Shown piece after piece: positions 14,286 through 23,104 of a stretch of DNA of 26,303 nucleotides. Each line of letters begins with the position of its first letter. Positions within the stretch are counted from its first letter, which is position 1. The DNA comes from Spirogloea muscicola (taxonomy: Eukaryota > Streptophyta > Zygnematophyceae > Spirogloeales > Spirogloeaceae): the NCBI GenBank assembly GCA_009602725.1, contig WELB01000405.1, positions 21,797 through 48,099 of the forward strand. Reading direction: 5' to 3'. The position numbers were made by a program, and so were the translations under genes. Under the pieces are notes generated by a model. It was given only the letters and a program-made list of their open reading frames with translations. It was not told the origin of the DNA and ran no database searches.

Positions 14286-14434
14286 CCTTACTCCATTTTG
14301 AGGGCGCCCTGTCTGCCTACCTTTGGCTCCGTCATGAACACCTGTATGCGTCTGGCTGGCAGTTTACAGCCGAGTCTTTAATACCAGCAGCCGCACTCTT
14401 TTACTCCCTTCTCTTCCCTTGACCAAGCTTCTGA

Positions 14435-14668
14435 TAGAGGGGCTCAAGCCAGACTTGTTGCGGCAATTGTAGATGAGCGCCGGAGGAGGTTGAGGCGGCT
14501 GCCAAAGGTTCAGAACGATGCAAGGAGCCTGGCAAGACTTGCTTCTCGCGCTACACCTGGTGCTACCGGCTGGGTTACCTCACACGCCATTGCCCTGCCT
14601 TCATCATCAGCACCGAGGCCGTTGGGACGCTGTTTCAAATCGTCCTCGGCCTCCTACCTTACTGTCTA
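14435..14668 (+). pseudogene. LINE ORF segment between RT and nuclease domain
   Basis: The frame from about 14437 to the TAA at 14666 reads QARLVAAIVDERRRRLRRLP, then DARSLARLASRATPGATGWV. The A.L.S...PGA..W pattern is typical of the linker between the reverse transcriptase and the C-terminal nuclease domain in this class of non-LTR element (usually ARL.S...P.AG.WL..LP). No other copy in the window covers this part, so the assignment rests on family knowledge only. Confidence 0.4.
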
Positions 14669-14679
14669 AGTGGAGTACG

Positions 14680-15460
14680 CCAGTACTAGTGTAATGAATG
14701 CTGTGGATTGCCAAGCCTGGGCTGCCGGCGGCGCGAGGAAAGGCGGGGAGGGCATTGGGACGGGGCTGCAACGGCAGATCTGAGCAATGGTCGTGCAGGG
14801 GCAAGGTCCAGGGGTCCGACGATTGGTGTAGAACTCACCCCCCTTTCCTTTCTTCCTTTCCATCTCGGAAGTCCCATGTGTAGCCCGACATATTGCGAGC
14901 CCGGCCAGACGGGCCCGGGTTAATTGGCACCCAGTGTCTCGTCGACGACCCGTCCACGACCCCGTCGGCAGCAATCAACGGTATACCACCGACAGCCTAC
15001 CCTATTATCTGCCACCACCGCCATACCGAGGGTCCCCGGTCAATGCCCAGTCAATAGCAACTGACGGTCTACTACCCTCGGGCTGTCGTGAGCCGTTTAT
15101 CGTTCACGTCAACAGTAACGACCGCTAATGACGCTGTTAAGGTAGTCTCCACCGCTGCCGCCTCTCGTCGCCATCACCGTGCCAGCTCCATGCTATCTCG
15201 CACGTCACAACTCCGGGATACGCGGCTCTCAGCTCAAGGTGGATCTCACGCTTCCCAGTCCAGCCTGGTGAATTGTCCGTCTCCAGGCATCTGACAAGCC
15301 TTTCCTCCGGCACTGACAGACAATTTAATTTCGCAGGATGACGTGTCTTGTCCCCACGCATCTGTCAAGACATTGCTGCTGATTGACATTCGAGCCATGT
15401 AAATATACAGCAAGTGTGGCTTCCGTACAGAGGGTGGTGAGCTCGCCAACACATTCTGCG
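14680..15460. other. No recognisable gene
   Basis: Several overlapping short frames, rich in Pro, Arg and Ser, on both strands. I see no conserved motif, tail hairpin or LTR similarity. Confidence 0.35.
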
Positions 15461-15464
15461 ATAC

Positions 15465-16120
15465 CTGTAGCGGTCCCTCCGATTGGGGGTGACAACGGTG
15501 CCGGTAACTTCCATGATCGTGTCGATTTACCGCTTGGGAGTCCCACTCAGTGCCGGTTACTTCGCTACAGCCCGTGTAGCTAAATACGGTTCGTGGTTCC
15601 AGGCTCCGTACAACGTGCGCACGCCGCGGGCCCACACCTGGACGGGCTGGCTCGGGTGGGCCAGCACTTTTTGTAACAATCCAGCCGTTTGCTTGAGCCA
15701 CACGGTGCTGTTAGCATTACATGACCGCTTGCCGTTTGATGGCAAGTGGCCCGCTAGGTGGCGGGCTAGCTGGCCAAGCAAGTGGCCCGCCCAGGTGCGG
15801 GCCCCGGCCATTCTGAAACACCCCTCGCTAGGATCGACCCCGTCCAAGAGAGGATCTTCGGCCCGCCGCAAGGCAGGCCAAAGGGCGACCCGCTCACACC
15901 CCTGGAGAAGGGATAGCACGGGGGAGGCATTCGAGCCTTGGAATAAAATTCGACAGCAGTTCGGACCTGTGAAGCTCGAGAGCGGCCTTGCTGCTGCTTC
16001 CGCCGCAGCCGCCACCGCACCCTGATGCGGAACTTGCTGCGAGGAGTCCGTGGCTGCGCCCCTTGGAGGACAGCTGCCGGCTTGCGCCCGGGAGGTAAAG
16101 TCGCCACCAGACGGCGGGGA
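15465..16120 (+). mobile_element. Diverged LTR of the Ty3/gypsy family
   Basis: It begins TGTAGCGGTCCCTCCGATTG, related to the TGTAACGTTYCCTCCG start of the family. It then follows the same order as the copy at 19062: AACGGTGC, TTGGGAGTCC, CCCGTGTAGCTAAATACGG, GGCTCCG...GTGCGCACGCC and GGGCTGGCTCGGGTGGGCCAGC. Further right come GGGCGACCCGCTCACACCCC, a TATA-like GGAATAAAATTCG, the CTGCTGCTTCCGCCGCAGCC region, and a GGTAAAGTCGCC segment equivalent to the intron-like donor and palindrome. It is much more diverged than the other copies. Confidence 0.6.
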
Positions 16121-16137
16121 CACAGGCCTGTCTGAGC

Positions 16138-16290
16138 CCGATTCATCCGTTCGGTCTGACCGTCCGTCTAGGGGTGGAAAGCCGTGGACATAGATTGCTT
16201 CGTGCCGAGAAGCTTGCACACTGCCTTCCAGAAGTGACCCGTGAAGCGAGGATCGCGGTCAGATATGATGCGCTCGGGTACTCCGTGCAG
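16138..16290 (-). pseudogene. Ty3/gypsy integrase core fragment
   Basis: The minus-strand frame reads LHGVPERIISDRDPRFTGHF, then WKAVCKLLGTKQSMSTAFHP, a TAG, then TDGQTERMNR. This matches the integrase core with the SDRD aspartate and the glutamate in HPQTDGQTER. The glutamine codon has become TAG (CAG to TAG). To its right it is cut off by an LTR fragment in the opposite sense. Inactive. Confidence 0.85.
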
Positions 16291-16304
16291 TTTCCATACG
16301 CCTG

Positions 16305-16585
16305 GCTGCTGCCTGCTGCTGCCGCCTCCGCCACAGCTTTGCTGCTGCCGCCTGCTGCCAGCCCGTCGCCGCAACTCATCGCTGCGGGTCCTGCCGGCTT
16401 CTCCGTAAGTCTATTGGTAGAGTCACCGCCCTAGGGCGGTGACTCAGGGTAAGACTTCCGCTGCGCTCTGTGCGCGTATGTGCGTTGGCGTTCTCCTGTA
16501 TGAGGGTTGTCTCCAAAACACCCTATGCTCGAATCCAAACTAGGACACCCTGACTCTAATTGTGTGTTTAGAAGCAGAGATGTCT
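16305..16585 (+). mobile_element. LTR 3' part, opposite sense, inside gypsy pol
   Basis: This is the downstream third of the LTR family, nearly identical to 19671-19950 read on its minus strand. It contains the CTGCTGCTGCC-rich region, GTAAGT at 16405, a perfect 26-nt palindrome at 16420-16445 (arms GAGTCACCGCCCT), and TCTAATTGTGTGTTTAG ending at 16571. It ends GCAGAGATGTC. It splits the minus-strand pol into an RT piece and an integrase piece. Confidence 0.75.
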
Positions 16586-16587
16586 TA

Positions 16588-16797
16588 CTGGAAGTGTCCG
16601 ACAGGCGTACAGAACGCTGACTTCGGAACGTCCTCAGGAGTGATATGAATTTGATGATAAACCCACTCTGCAAGTCGAGGGAGCTGAACACTTTAGCTTC
16701 CGCGAGACGATTGAAGAGATAATTGATACGAGGCAACGGGTATCGGTTCTTGACAGTGAGCTTGTCGAGGGCTCGGTAATCGATGCACATCCGATGG
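16588..16797 (-). pseudogene. Ty3/gypsy reverse transcriptase fragment
   Basis: The frame from 16790 reads [20 protein letters not shown], then [11 protein letters not shown]. One extra T shifts it, and the next frame reads [20 protein letters not shown] followed by GHFQ. This is the fingers/palm start of a gypsy RT; the YxDD box is absent. On the right it is fused directly to a 5' LTR fragment (16798-17011), and on the left it ends at the opposite-sense LTR piece. It is close in sequence to the RT at 25761. Confidence 0.85.
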
Positions 16798-17011
16798 CCT
16801 GAGGGAGAGCTGACCCACCCGGCGAGCTCGTAGGGCGTGAGCCCGAGGCGTGCGGACGGGGTGCGGAGCCCGGGACCCTCGAGCCGTACTTAGCTACACG
16901 GAGTGCAGCCAAGTTACCCGCACCGTTTTTGGGACTCTAAACTGTGGATACGCTACGCTCTTGTAAGGTTATGACGCACCGTTAGCACTCTCAAACGGAG
17001 GAAACGTTACA
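16798..17011 (-). mobile_element. LTR 5' part fused to RT
   Basis: Read on the minus strand it starts TGTAACGTTTCCTCCG at 17011 and runs through GAGAGTGCTAACGGTGCGTC, GTAGCTAAGTACGGCTCGAG, CCCGGGCTCCGCACCCCGTC and GGGTCAGCTCTCCCTCAGGC. The same order occurs at 20564-20345. It then joins the RT fragment, so everything between mid-LTR and RT is deleted. It has the same sense as the RT, which ties this LTR family to the gypsy element. Confidence 0.75.
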
Positions 17012-17498
17012 GCACCTGTCCTTGCGGGCAGTGGGTATGCGCAAGGTGCTACCCAACCTATCCCCGTAGTACGCCTTCTATCAAAGTGTCCTTCGATCTC
17101 GGTACACCGGTGCATCGGATGACTCGGTATGTCATTCCACGTGTCCGAGCTCTGGACCTTCCACCTGAATGGCCCTTCCACTTAAATGGCCGTGTCCAAC
17201 CGCCCCCACCCCTCTCTTGCTTGAGCATGTGCTCGAATTCGAATTGAAAGTAATGTCGTCAAACCGGGACAGATTCCGTGGGCACAAGACCCTTGAATAT
17301 TCTGTGAGGTGGCTCGGCTATGGGTTTGAGCACAACACATAAGAGCCTGCCGCCAATCTTGCCAATCGGCCGGCTGCATCCCGGGACCACTTCGCGCGGG
17401 GTGGTAATTCTCCCGCTACGTAGAGGCCAAAACCGTCGGATGTCAGCTCCTCTGCTGATATCCTGTTCTCGTGTACGTGAACATCTAAGTGGAGAGGA
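17012..17498. other. Unassigned stretch with one coding-like minus frame
   Basis: No transposon landmark was found. A minus-strand frame (17512-17318) reads LDVHVHENRISAEELTSDGF, then GLYVAGELPPRA, before ending in a stop. The GFGLYVAGELP part loosely resembles the start of a SET domain, but the rest of such a domain is not visible. I do not assign a function. Confidence 0.25.
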
Positions 17499-18060
17499 AT
17501 GTAATAACCCACTGGCTGTTAGTGTCAATCAGGTGGTTTCACTGACCTGATTGGCACTTGACCGACCTGGCCTGGCCAGGTGGACCCGCATTGAGGGCCG
17601 GGTGGCTCGGTATTTACCCTGGCACCTCGTACAGGTCCGTTGTTTGTGCGCCTTCCCGGTCGCCCCTCTGGGTGGACCTTCCGACAGGTCCGGCCCCCGG
17701 GTTGGGCCTCGTGCGGCCCGCTCCTCGGAGTGGGGCTTCCCCTCGACAGGCTGCCCCTCGGGGTTGGGCTTCGTGCGCCCCGCCCCCCGAGGTGGGCCTT
17801 GGGCGACTTTCATGCGCCCCTGGAGGGGCGGCACGGAGAAGTACTAGAGTCTGGGGCAGATACCGGACGGGGATGGACGGTGAAGCCCGGAGAGAGAGGC
17901 GCTCCCTGCTGCTGCCTTTGCCGCAGCCCGTTGCCGGCAGGACGCTGCCGGCTCGCTGCGAGGCGTTCGCGGCTGGCCCTTGGTGGCTAGCTGCTGGCTG
18001 GTTCCCAGGAGGTGGAGACGCTGCCTGACGGCGGCGCCACAGGGAGACTAGGCAGATGCG
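17499..18060 (+). mobile_element. Distant LTR-like sequence
   Basis: It has the same layout as the LTR family with little base identity: a TGTAATAACCC start, G/C-rich repeats (GGGTTGGGCCTCGTGCGGCC, GGGGTTGGGCTTCGTGCGCC), GGGCGACTTTCATGCGCCCC, GAAGCCCGGAGAGAGAGGCG, CTGCTGCTGCC...GCCGCAGCCC, and then GGTGGAGACGCTGCC...GGCGGC. It is a related but older or different LTR subfamily; the boundaries are uncertain. Confidence 0.4.
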
Positions 18061-18142
18061 TGTGAGCTTCTTCTTGTAAGGGGGTTTGCTCCTAAATGCA
18101 AATGTGGCGAGCGAGAGGTAGAGCCTGGAGAGCTGGCCGCCC

Positions 18143-18781
18143 ATGTTCTGCGTGGTTCCCATGGCGGAGAGGGCAGCGGCCCACGACCGCCTCCAAGGTG
18201 CGATTGATTACAACCTTGTGGAGGCTGGCTTCTCTGTGGCAGCCGAGACCTCAGCCGTCATGCCGCTCCAGCAACGAGCCGGCGGTGTCCACGCTCGTCG
18301 CGTCGACCTTGTGGCCACCCCACCAGCCGGCGGGCCACGTCTTAACCTTGACGTGGTGACCACTGACCCTTACGACCCCTCACACTCAGCCCAGTGTGCC
18401 ACCAAGGCTGGGTATGCGATAGCCTGCGCCGCTCGGGCCAAGGAGCTCAAATACGCAGATCAACCGCGGGAAGACGAGTTCTTCCCGCTGGCCATCGACA
18501 CCCATGGGGCGTTGGGCGCCCAGTGGCTCGAGCTGCTCAACCAGCTCTCACGCCAAGCCATCGTCCGCCGCTTCCGTGGGGGGCCGGTGGATTTTCATGC
18601 AGCCGGGTCGCTGGCGCAGGTGTACCGCATGCGCTTACCCATCTCGCTGCAGAGGTCTATGGCCCGCGCGCTGCACCTGTGTGTTGGCAGAGCCCTCGCT
18701 GCTGCCTCTGGCCCTGGCCAAGGGACCCGCTTCCATGAGCCAAGCTTCTCTGACCTGAAGCTGCTTAGCAGGGGTTACTGA
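18143..18781 (+). CDS. LINE ORF, C-terminal part with nuclease-like domain (5'-truncated)
   Basis: This is the longest intact transposon ORF in the window: 212 residues from the first ATG, opened by a TAG just upstream near 18116. It covers HDRLQGAIDYNLVEAGFSV, RRVDLVATPPAGG, LNLDVVTTDP, KAGYAIACAARAKELKY, EFFPLAIDTHGALGAQWLEL, LNQLSRQAIVRRF, LQRSMARALHLCVGRALAAA and the end SDLKLLSRGY. D(16)DVV...K..KY followed by FPLA(I/V)(D/E)T.GALG is the arrangement of the restriction-like (PD-(D/E)XK) domain that follows the reverse transcriptase in a class of LINE-like elements. The reverse transcriptase itself is missing, so this is a truncated insertion. The 3' UTR with its hairpin (18870-18889) extends to about 18907. 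Domain naming is from memory. Confidence 0.7.
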   Translation: MFCVVPMAERAAAHDRLQGAIDYNLVEAGFSVAAETSAVMPLQQRAGGVHARRVDLVATPPAGGPRLNLDVVTTDPYDPSHSAQCATKAGYAIACAARAKELKYADQPREDEFFPLAIDTHGALGAQWLELLNQLSRQAIVRRFRGGPVDFHAAGSLAQVYRMRLPISLQRSMARALHLCVGRALAAASGPGQGTRFHEPSFSDLKLLSRGY

Positions 18782-18869
18782 GTGCTTCGTAGCAGCTTAC
18801 TTTCCTTATGTGCTTGTGTTTCTTAGTGCTTCCCCTGGCCCCTTCTCGTACTGTTGTTCTTCTAATTTT

Positions 18870-18907
18870 GGGCTGGCTTTTCCCAGCCCCTATCCTCAAT
18901 GGGTGAG
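18870..18907 (+). repeat. LINE 3' terminal hairpin, best copy
   Basis: GGGCTGGCTTTTCCCAGCCC (18870-18889) forms a stem with the arms GGGCTGG/CCAGCCC and is followed by CTATCCTCAATGGGTGAGC. The 5135 copy is nearly identical, and at least eight others are recognisable. In LINEs a 3' UTR structure of this kind is commonly what the reverse transcriptase recognises to start copying. Confidence 0.75.
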
Positions 18908-18984
18908 CCGTTCTCCGTCACCCCTCACGGCCGAGTTCATGAGGACAATTCTCCCCTGACTGCGTGTGTAGGGGCGGGTTGTTC

Positions 18985-19020
18985 CAAGGGCGGTGGCTGT
19001 GAGAGGCCAGCTCGGAAAAC
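18985..19020 (-). mobile_element. LINE 3' tail relic
   Basis: On the minus strand, GAGCTGGCCTCTCACAGCCA followed by CCGCCCTTGGAA corresponds to GGGCTGGC...CCAGCCCC.GCCCTT..GGA of other tails. Only the hairpin and the terminal bases are recognisable. Confidence 0.45.
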
Positions 19021-19061
19021 ACAGAATGACCACATGAGGGGGCTAGGGTAAAGGCGGAGGG

Positions 19062-19670
19062 TGTCACGTTCCTCCCATTTGAGCGTGCCTAACGGTGCGC
19101 GATAACCTTGCATGAGCGTATCGTATCTAACGTTGGGAGTCCGAAACGGTACGGGTAAGTTGGCTGCACTCGGTGTAGCTAAGTACGGGTTGAGGTCCCG
19201 GGCTCCGCACCCCGTGCGCACGCCTTGGGGCACGGCGTACACCCGGCGAGCTGGCCGGGTGGGTCAGCTCTCCCTCAGGCCAGCGCCCTGCAGGCTGGCC
19301 GGGTGGGTCAGCTCTCCCTCAGGCCAGCGCCCCTGCGGGCTGGCCGGGTGGGGCCAGCTCTCCTTCATCAGTAAGTATACTGCGGGCTGGCCGGATTGGC
19401 CAGCTCTCTTGGCCTCATGGCCGCATGCCTCGGTCCTTGTCCTTATGACCTCAGTCCCTTGTCCCCGTGAGCCAGGCTATTGGCCTGTCGCGCCACCTCC
19501 TTGGCGCTAGTCCCTGTTGAGCGCGCCAGTCTCTTGGACTCGCGCGCCGGCCTCTTGACGCTAGTCCCTTGGACTCGTGCTACAGGCCTCTGGCCCTGTG
19601 CGCCAGCCTCTTGTGTTCATCGTGTCCCCTTGTCAGGCCCGCCCCTCCGGGGATGGGCCCTGGGGGCGAC
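19062..19670 (+). mobile_element. LTR, first two-thirds (arm 1 of inverted pair)
   Basis: It starts TGTCACGTTCCTCCC and runs in plus sense through CTAACGGTGCGCGATAACC, GTAGCTAAGTACGGG, CGGGCTCCGCACCCCGTGCG, GGCGCTAGTCCC and CCCGCCCCTCCGGGGATGGG to GGGGGCGAC at 19670. It carries an internal tandem repeat of about 44 bp (from 19252 and 19296, CTGGCCGGGTGGGTCAGCTC). It stops exactly where the next LTR in the opposite orientation ends. Confidence 0.8.
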
Positions 19671-20564
19671 TGTGACATCTCTGCATCTAAACACACAGTT
19701 AGAGTCAGGGTGTCCTGGTTTGGATTCGAGCATAGGGTGTTTTGGAGACAACCCTCATACAGGAGAACGCCAACGCATATACGCGCACATAGCGCAGCGG
19801 AAGTCTTACCCTGAGGCACCGCCCTAGGGCGGTGACTCTACCAATAGACTTACAAAGAGCCGGCAGGGCCTGCAGCGATGAGCTGCGGCGACGGGCTAGC
19901 AGCAGGCAACAGCAGCAGAGCTGTGGCGGCGGCGGTTGCAGCAGGCAGCAGCGGGGCTGGCTAGGCAGCAGCAGGGCTGTGTCTCTCTCGGGCGTCGGTC
20001 GGACACTGGAGTCTGGCCAAGGCCTTCTACTTATAGCGGTTCTCCTGCCACCCCTCCCCTCAGGGTGTGACGAGGGTCGCCCCCAGGGCCCTCCCTCGGA
20101 GGGGCGGGCCTGACAAGGGGACACGATGGATACAAGAGGCTGGCAAACAGGGCCAGAGGCCTGTAGCACGAGTCCAAGGGACTAGCGCCAACAGGCCGGC
20201 GCGCGAGTCCAAGGGACAGGCGCGCTGCACAGTGACTAGCGCCAAGGAGGTGGCGCGCCAGGCCAATAGCCGAGCCCACGGAGCCAAGGGACTGAGGCCA
20301 TGCGGCCATGAGGCCGAGAGAGCTGGCCAATCCGGCAGCCCGCAAGGCGCTGGCCTGAGGGAGAGCTGATCCACCTGGCCAGCTCGCAGGGCGTGAGCCC
20401 GAGGCGTGCGGACGGGGTGCGGAGCCCGGGTCCCTCGAACCGTATTAGCAACACGGAGTGCAGCCAAGCTACCCGCACCGATGGGACTCCAAACGGTAGA
20501 TACGCTACGCTCATGTAAGATTATCGCGCACCGTTAGCACTCTCAAACGGAGGAAAACGTTACG
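19671..20564 (-). mobile_element. Complete LTR, about 894 bp (arm 2 of inverted pair)
   Basis: On the minus strand it starts CGTAACGTTTTCCTCCG at 20564 (family consensus TGTAACG) and ends GATGTCACA at 19671, so with one start substitution it has the TG...CA form of an LTR. Features in order are the G/C-rich repeats; a TATA box (TATAAG at 20035-20030); the CTGCTGCTGCC-rich region downstream of the presumed start; GTAAGT at 19853; an imperfect copy of the 26-nt palindrome (19813-19838); and TCTAACTGTGTGTTTAG ending at 19687. I see no matching target-site duplication. No internal region follows, so it is a solo LTR or a rearranged copy. Confidence 0.75.
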
Positions 20565-21239
20565 CTGGGGGATAAACTGGAGAGTGCAAGGGTGGAGCTG
20601 GGGGGGGAGAGGAACGTAGCAGAGCCAACAACCTCAGAAGCCGCCAGGTGATGGAGTCACTAGATCGTGGTGAGCCGACGACAATGCCAACTTGCGGGTC
20701 CATGTGGGGGGTCTCGGAGTCTGCATCGAGGTGGCCGAACTTGGATGTGCAAGCAGCTGGTCTGGCTCAACAGGCGCGGACACTCCTACGCCAAGGAACT
20801 CGGGCTCCGGTGGCGACGTTGATGTCGTGGTTGCCACAGGCGTGAGCACAATCTGAGGGCTGCGGCCCTCGAACGCGGCGGGGCCTCTGCACTCGCTGGA
20901 GCTGGGAGAGGGGGAGGAGCGGGAGGCGCCGCTGGGAGGTTGGGAAGGGTGGCCCCTGACGCAATGGCGGCCCTTAACGCAGCAGTCGTGCTGCGGGTGC
21001 CGTAAGAGCGAGAGGGGGGAAAGAAGGCGCACCTCCACCTTTCCCTGTTAGCTTGCCTGTTGCGTATTCCCTATTGAACGCCGCTCGTGGCAAAAAGAGA
21101 GAAGGCGCGCGGACCGCATTGCAAGAAATGCAGGCAAATTCAAGCCAATACATTCATTGTTCAGGCAGGATCTTGTGCAGAATAAACAAGGCTAGATAAA
21201 GACGGAGCCCTATGCTAAGGTGTCTAAGGTGACAGGGTG
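20565..21239. other. No recognisable gene
   Basis: A Pro/Ser-rich minus-strand frame (21038-20634) and other short frames are present, with low-complexity composition and no motif. It could be remnant gag-like sequence, but nothing supports that. Confidence 0.3.
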
Positions 21240-21460
21240 ACATAAGTACTCACGGGTGAGCACATACACATCCGACAAGCTTGGGGAGCTTAGGTTTGGG
21301 AAATCTGGGGAGCTTGGGGAGCTTGGGGAGCTTGGGGAGCTGAAACGCCGCCACGAAAGCCGATGGCCTGACTTAGTGCAGGCCCTGCACGCTGAGGAAT
21401 GGCCAGAGCTTGCGAGCGCTGCAACTAAGCAAAAGCCGGATTCAAGAACATGCAACAACT
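21240..21460 (-). pseudogene. LINE C-terminus relic with minisatellite
   Basis: The minus-strand frame ends SLSDVYVLTREY, matching SDLYVLTRGY of the relic at the window start. It is preceded by a Ser/Pro repeat (SSPSSPSSPSSPDF) coded by a 9-bp minisatellite, GGGGAGCTT on the plus strand, repeated about four to five times with variants between 21276 and 21341. The remaining upstream frame is not clearly LINE. Confidence 0.5.
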
Positions 21461-21479
21461 GCCTGCAAAGAGGCCAAGT

Positions 21480-21660
21480 GAGGCGAGCAGGCCAACTTCA
21501 ACGCCGATAAATCGTTAGTGCAGGTGTTTCGCATGCGCCTGATTACGTCATTCCAGCGGTCCATGGAACAACGCCTTGCATCTGCGTGCTGGCCGTGCTC
21601 TAGCTGCAGCCTCTGGCTTTTGTCAAAGGGATTGCTCTCCGGCGGCTAGTCTCTCTGTTG
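21480..21660 (+). pseudogene. LINE ORF C-terminus relic
   Basis: The frame contains FNADKSLVQVFRMRLITSFQ then RSME, matching FHAAGSLAQVYRMRL...LQRSMA. It then shifts frame, and the bases GTGCTGGCCGTGCTCTAGCT encode the equivalent of RAGRALAA out of frame. The terminal SDL.LLSRGY is lost. Confidence 0.6.
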
Positions 21661-22087
21661 TCAACTTCCTCCATCTCCTCTGGGTCGGCTACCTTGTTAG
21701 CATGGTTGGCTCCGACTGGATCGTCTCATCAATTGTTTTCTAATCACCACAGCTCGGCCACAACCCCCCTGCACATGCATACCCAAGAAGCACTGTACAT
21801 GCAAGTGCTAATCAAATCAGCCAGTTCAGCTGAGAGTTGGTGGTGCCGTTACTGGCAGGTGTACTGCCACTGTTTGGAAGATTCATGCCGTTGACCAGTA
21901 CCGAATGCCTTCAGCACGTAGTCTGCTATGCCAAATACTTCGTCGTACTAGTATGTGTGAGTTGTTCGAGGCTGCACAGCTGTACCAATAGTGACAGTCA
22001 CCCGACTCTGTACATCCTGCAGTGAGATAAAGGTTCGCGCATGGTGAAGGTGCAATAGCAGACATACATTGTGATTGATCAGAGTAT
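21661..22087. other. No recognisable gene
   Basis: Short frames only; no transposon landmark or rRNA similarity was noticed. Confidence 0.35.
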
Positions 22088-22114
22088 GTCAGCGGCCTAT
22101 TGAAGGCCGCTGAC
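22088..22114. repeat. Perfect 10-bp stem hairpin
   Basis: GTCAGCGGCC and GGCCGCTGAC surround a seven-base loop TATTGAA. It lies about 30 bp before a LINE C-terminal/tail remnant; any link to it is unknown. Confidence 0.8.
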
Positions 22115-22139
22115 AGCAGCCACATCGCCCGGCTGCAGC

Positions 22140-22275
22140 TGCCCCACCTCTCCTAAGTAGAGGTTACCAAGTAAGTCTGTTAGCGGAAAGCCTTGGGAAA
22201 TCGCTTTGTGGCCCCTTCGGAGCTTGTTATTTTCGGGCTGGCTGTTTACAGCCCTTGCCCCCATTAGGAGAGCCA
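22140..22275 (+). mobile_element. LINE C-terminal codons and 3' tail
   Basis: CTAAGTAGAGGTTACC encodes the LSRGY end (compare CTAAGTAGAGGTTACG in the minus-strand copy at 785). It is followed by TGTGGCCCCTTCGGAGC, the hairpin GGGCTGGCTGTTTACAGCCC (22235-22254) and TTGCCCCCATTAGGAGAGCC. A short, 5'-truncated insertion. Confidence 0.6.
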
Positions 22276-22279
22276 CTTC

Positions 22280-22740
22280 CTCTCCATTCTGGTTGCTCGT
22301 GGATGGCGGATGTTGTGTTCTGCCTTTCCAATTTGTCCTCTGACGTCCCCAACGACGCGAGACCACAGGGACTGAATTGAATCGCTGCTCACCATCGACA
22401 ATGCTCAGGGGGTCCTTCAGATGGCTTCCAGGGGAAAATTCAATAATAATATCTATATCGCCTCTGCTGCCGAGCTTATCATGTCCTCAGGTATTTTATT
22501 TGCCTTCTAAGTCTGGCCATCCGTTTGAGAGGTCTACGCAGACTTGACGTTGCCAAGTTGATACCGTGAGCTATGAATGTATCAACCATAAGCAGCTATG
22601 TAAAAGTGGGTGTTCATCTGACGATGAGCGTTTGCAGGCCGAACTGATTGAAGCTGTGACGTCCTGATCCCTATTCACGCAGTTAGAAGTGATCACGTCC
22701 TGAGTGGAGGGTTGAGAAGTTAACCCCCTACACTGAAGCA
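22280..22740. other. No recognisable gene
   Basis: No conserved frame or repeat was noticed. The stretch lies between a LINE tail and an LTR fragment. Confidence 0.35.
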
Positions 22741-22751
22741 TCACTACAATG

Positions 22752-23100
22752 CACAGCGGATGTCTTACCCTGAGGCACCACCAGAAGGCGGCGACTTTAC
22801 TGAGGGTCTGGCTTAGTAGCTGTCCCGGCATGGGGCGCAGCCATGGCACTTACGGAGAGCCGGCGATGTCCGCAGCAACGAGCTGCAGCGACGGGCTGAA
22901 CAGCAGACGACGGCAGCAGAGCTTGGCTGCGGCTGCGGCAGCAGGCAAGCAGGGGTATGCCTCTCTCTGGCCTCAATGATCAAAGTACCGAGTCCGCTCC
23001 CAGCCGACTGCTTGTGATGCTTCAATGCCACAATCCCTCCAGGATGTGGGAGCCGCTTCAAGGCCCACACCGTCAGGGGCGGGCATCACGAGGGGTGGTC
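22752..23100 (-). mobile_element. LTR 3' part, diverged
   Basis: Plus-strand GTCTTACCCTGAGGCACC, ACTTACGGAGAGCCGGCG, GCAACGAGCTGCAGCGACGG and GCAGCAGAGC repeat the order seen at 19800-19930. The GTAAGT donor-like bases are kept (22854-22849 on the minus strand), while the palindrome is degraded (CACCACCAGAAGGCGGCGAC). Confidence 0.6.
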
Positions 23101-23104
23101 GCGG

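Noticed and set aside
15483-16219. Long overlapping frames across the diverged LTR
   Set aside because: They run on both strands through LTR-like and integrase sequence and have no protein motif apart from the integrase piece, which is listed separately.
17558-18162. Overlapping 150-180 codon frames on both strands
   Set aside because: Pro/Gly/Arg-rich translations of G/C-rich LTR-like repeats; nothing conserved.
22749-22979. Plus-strand frame of 76 codons
   Set aside because: It is inside an LTR fragment whose homologues at 16305 and 19671 do not keep the frame.
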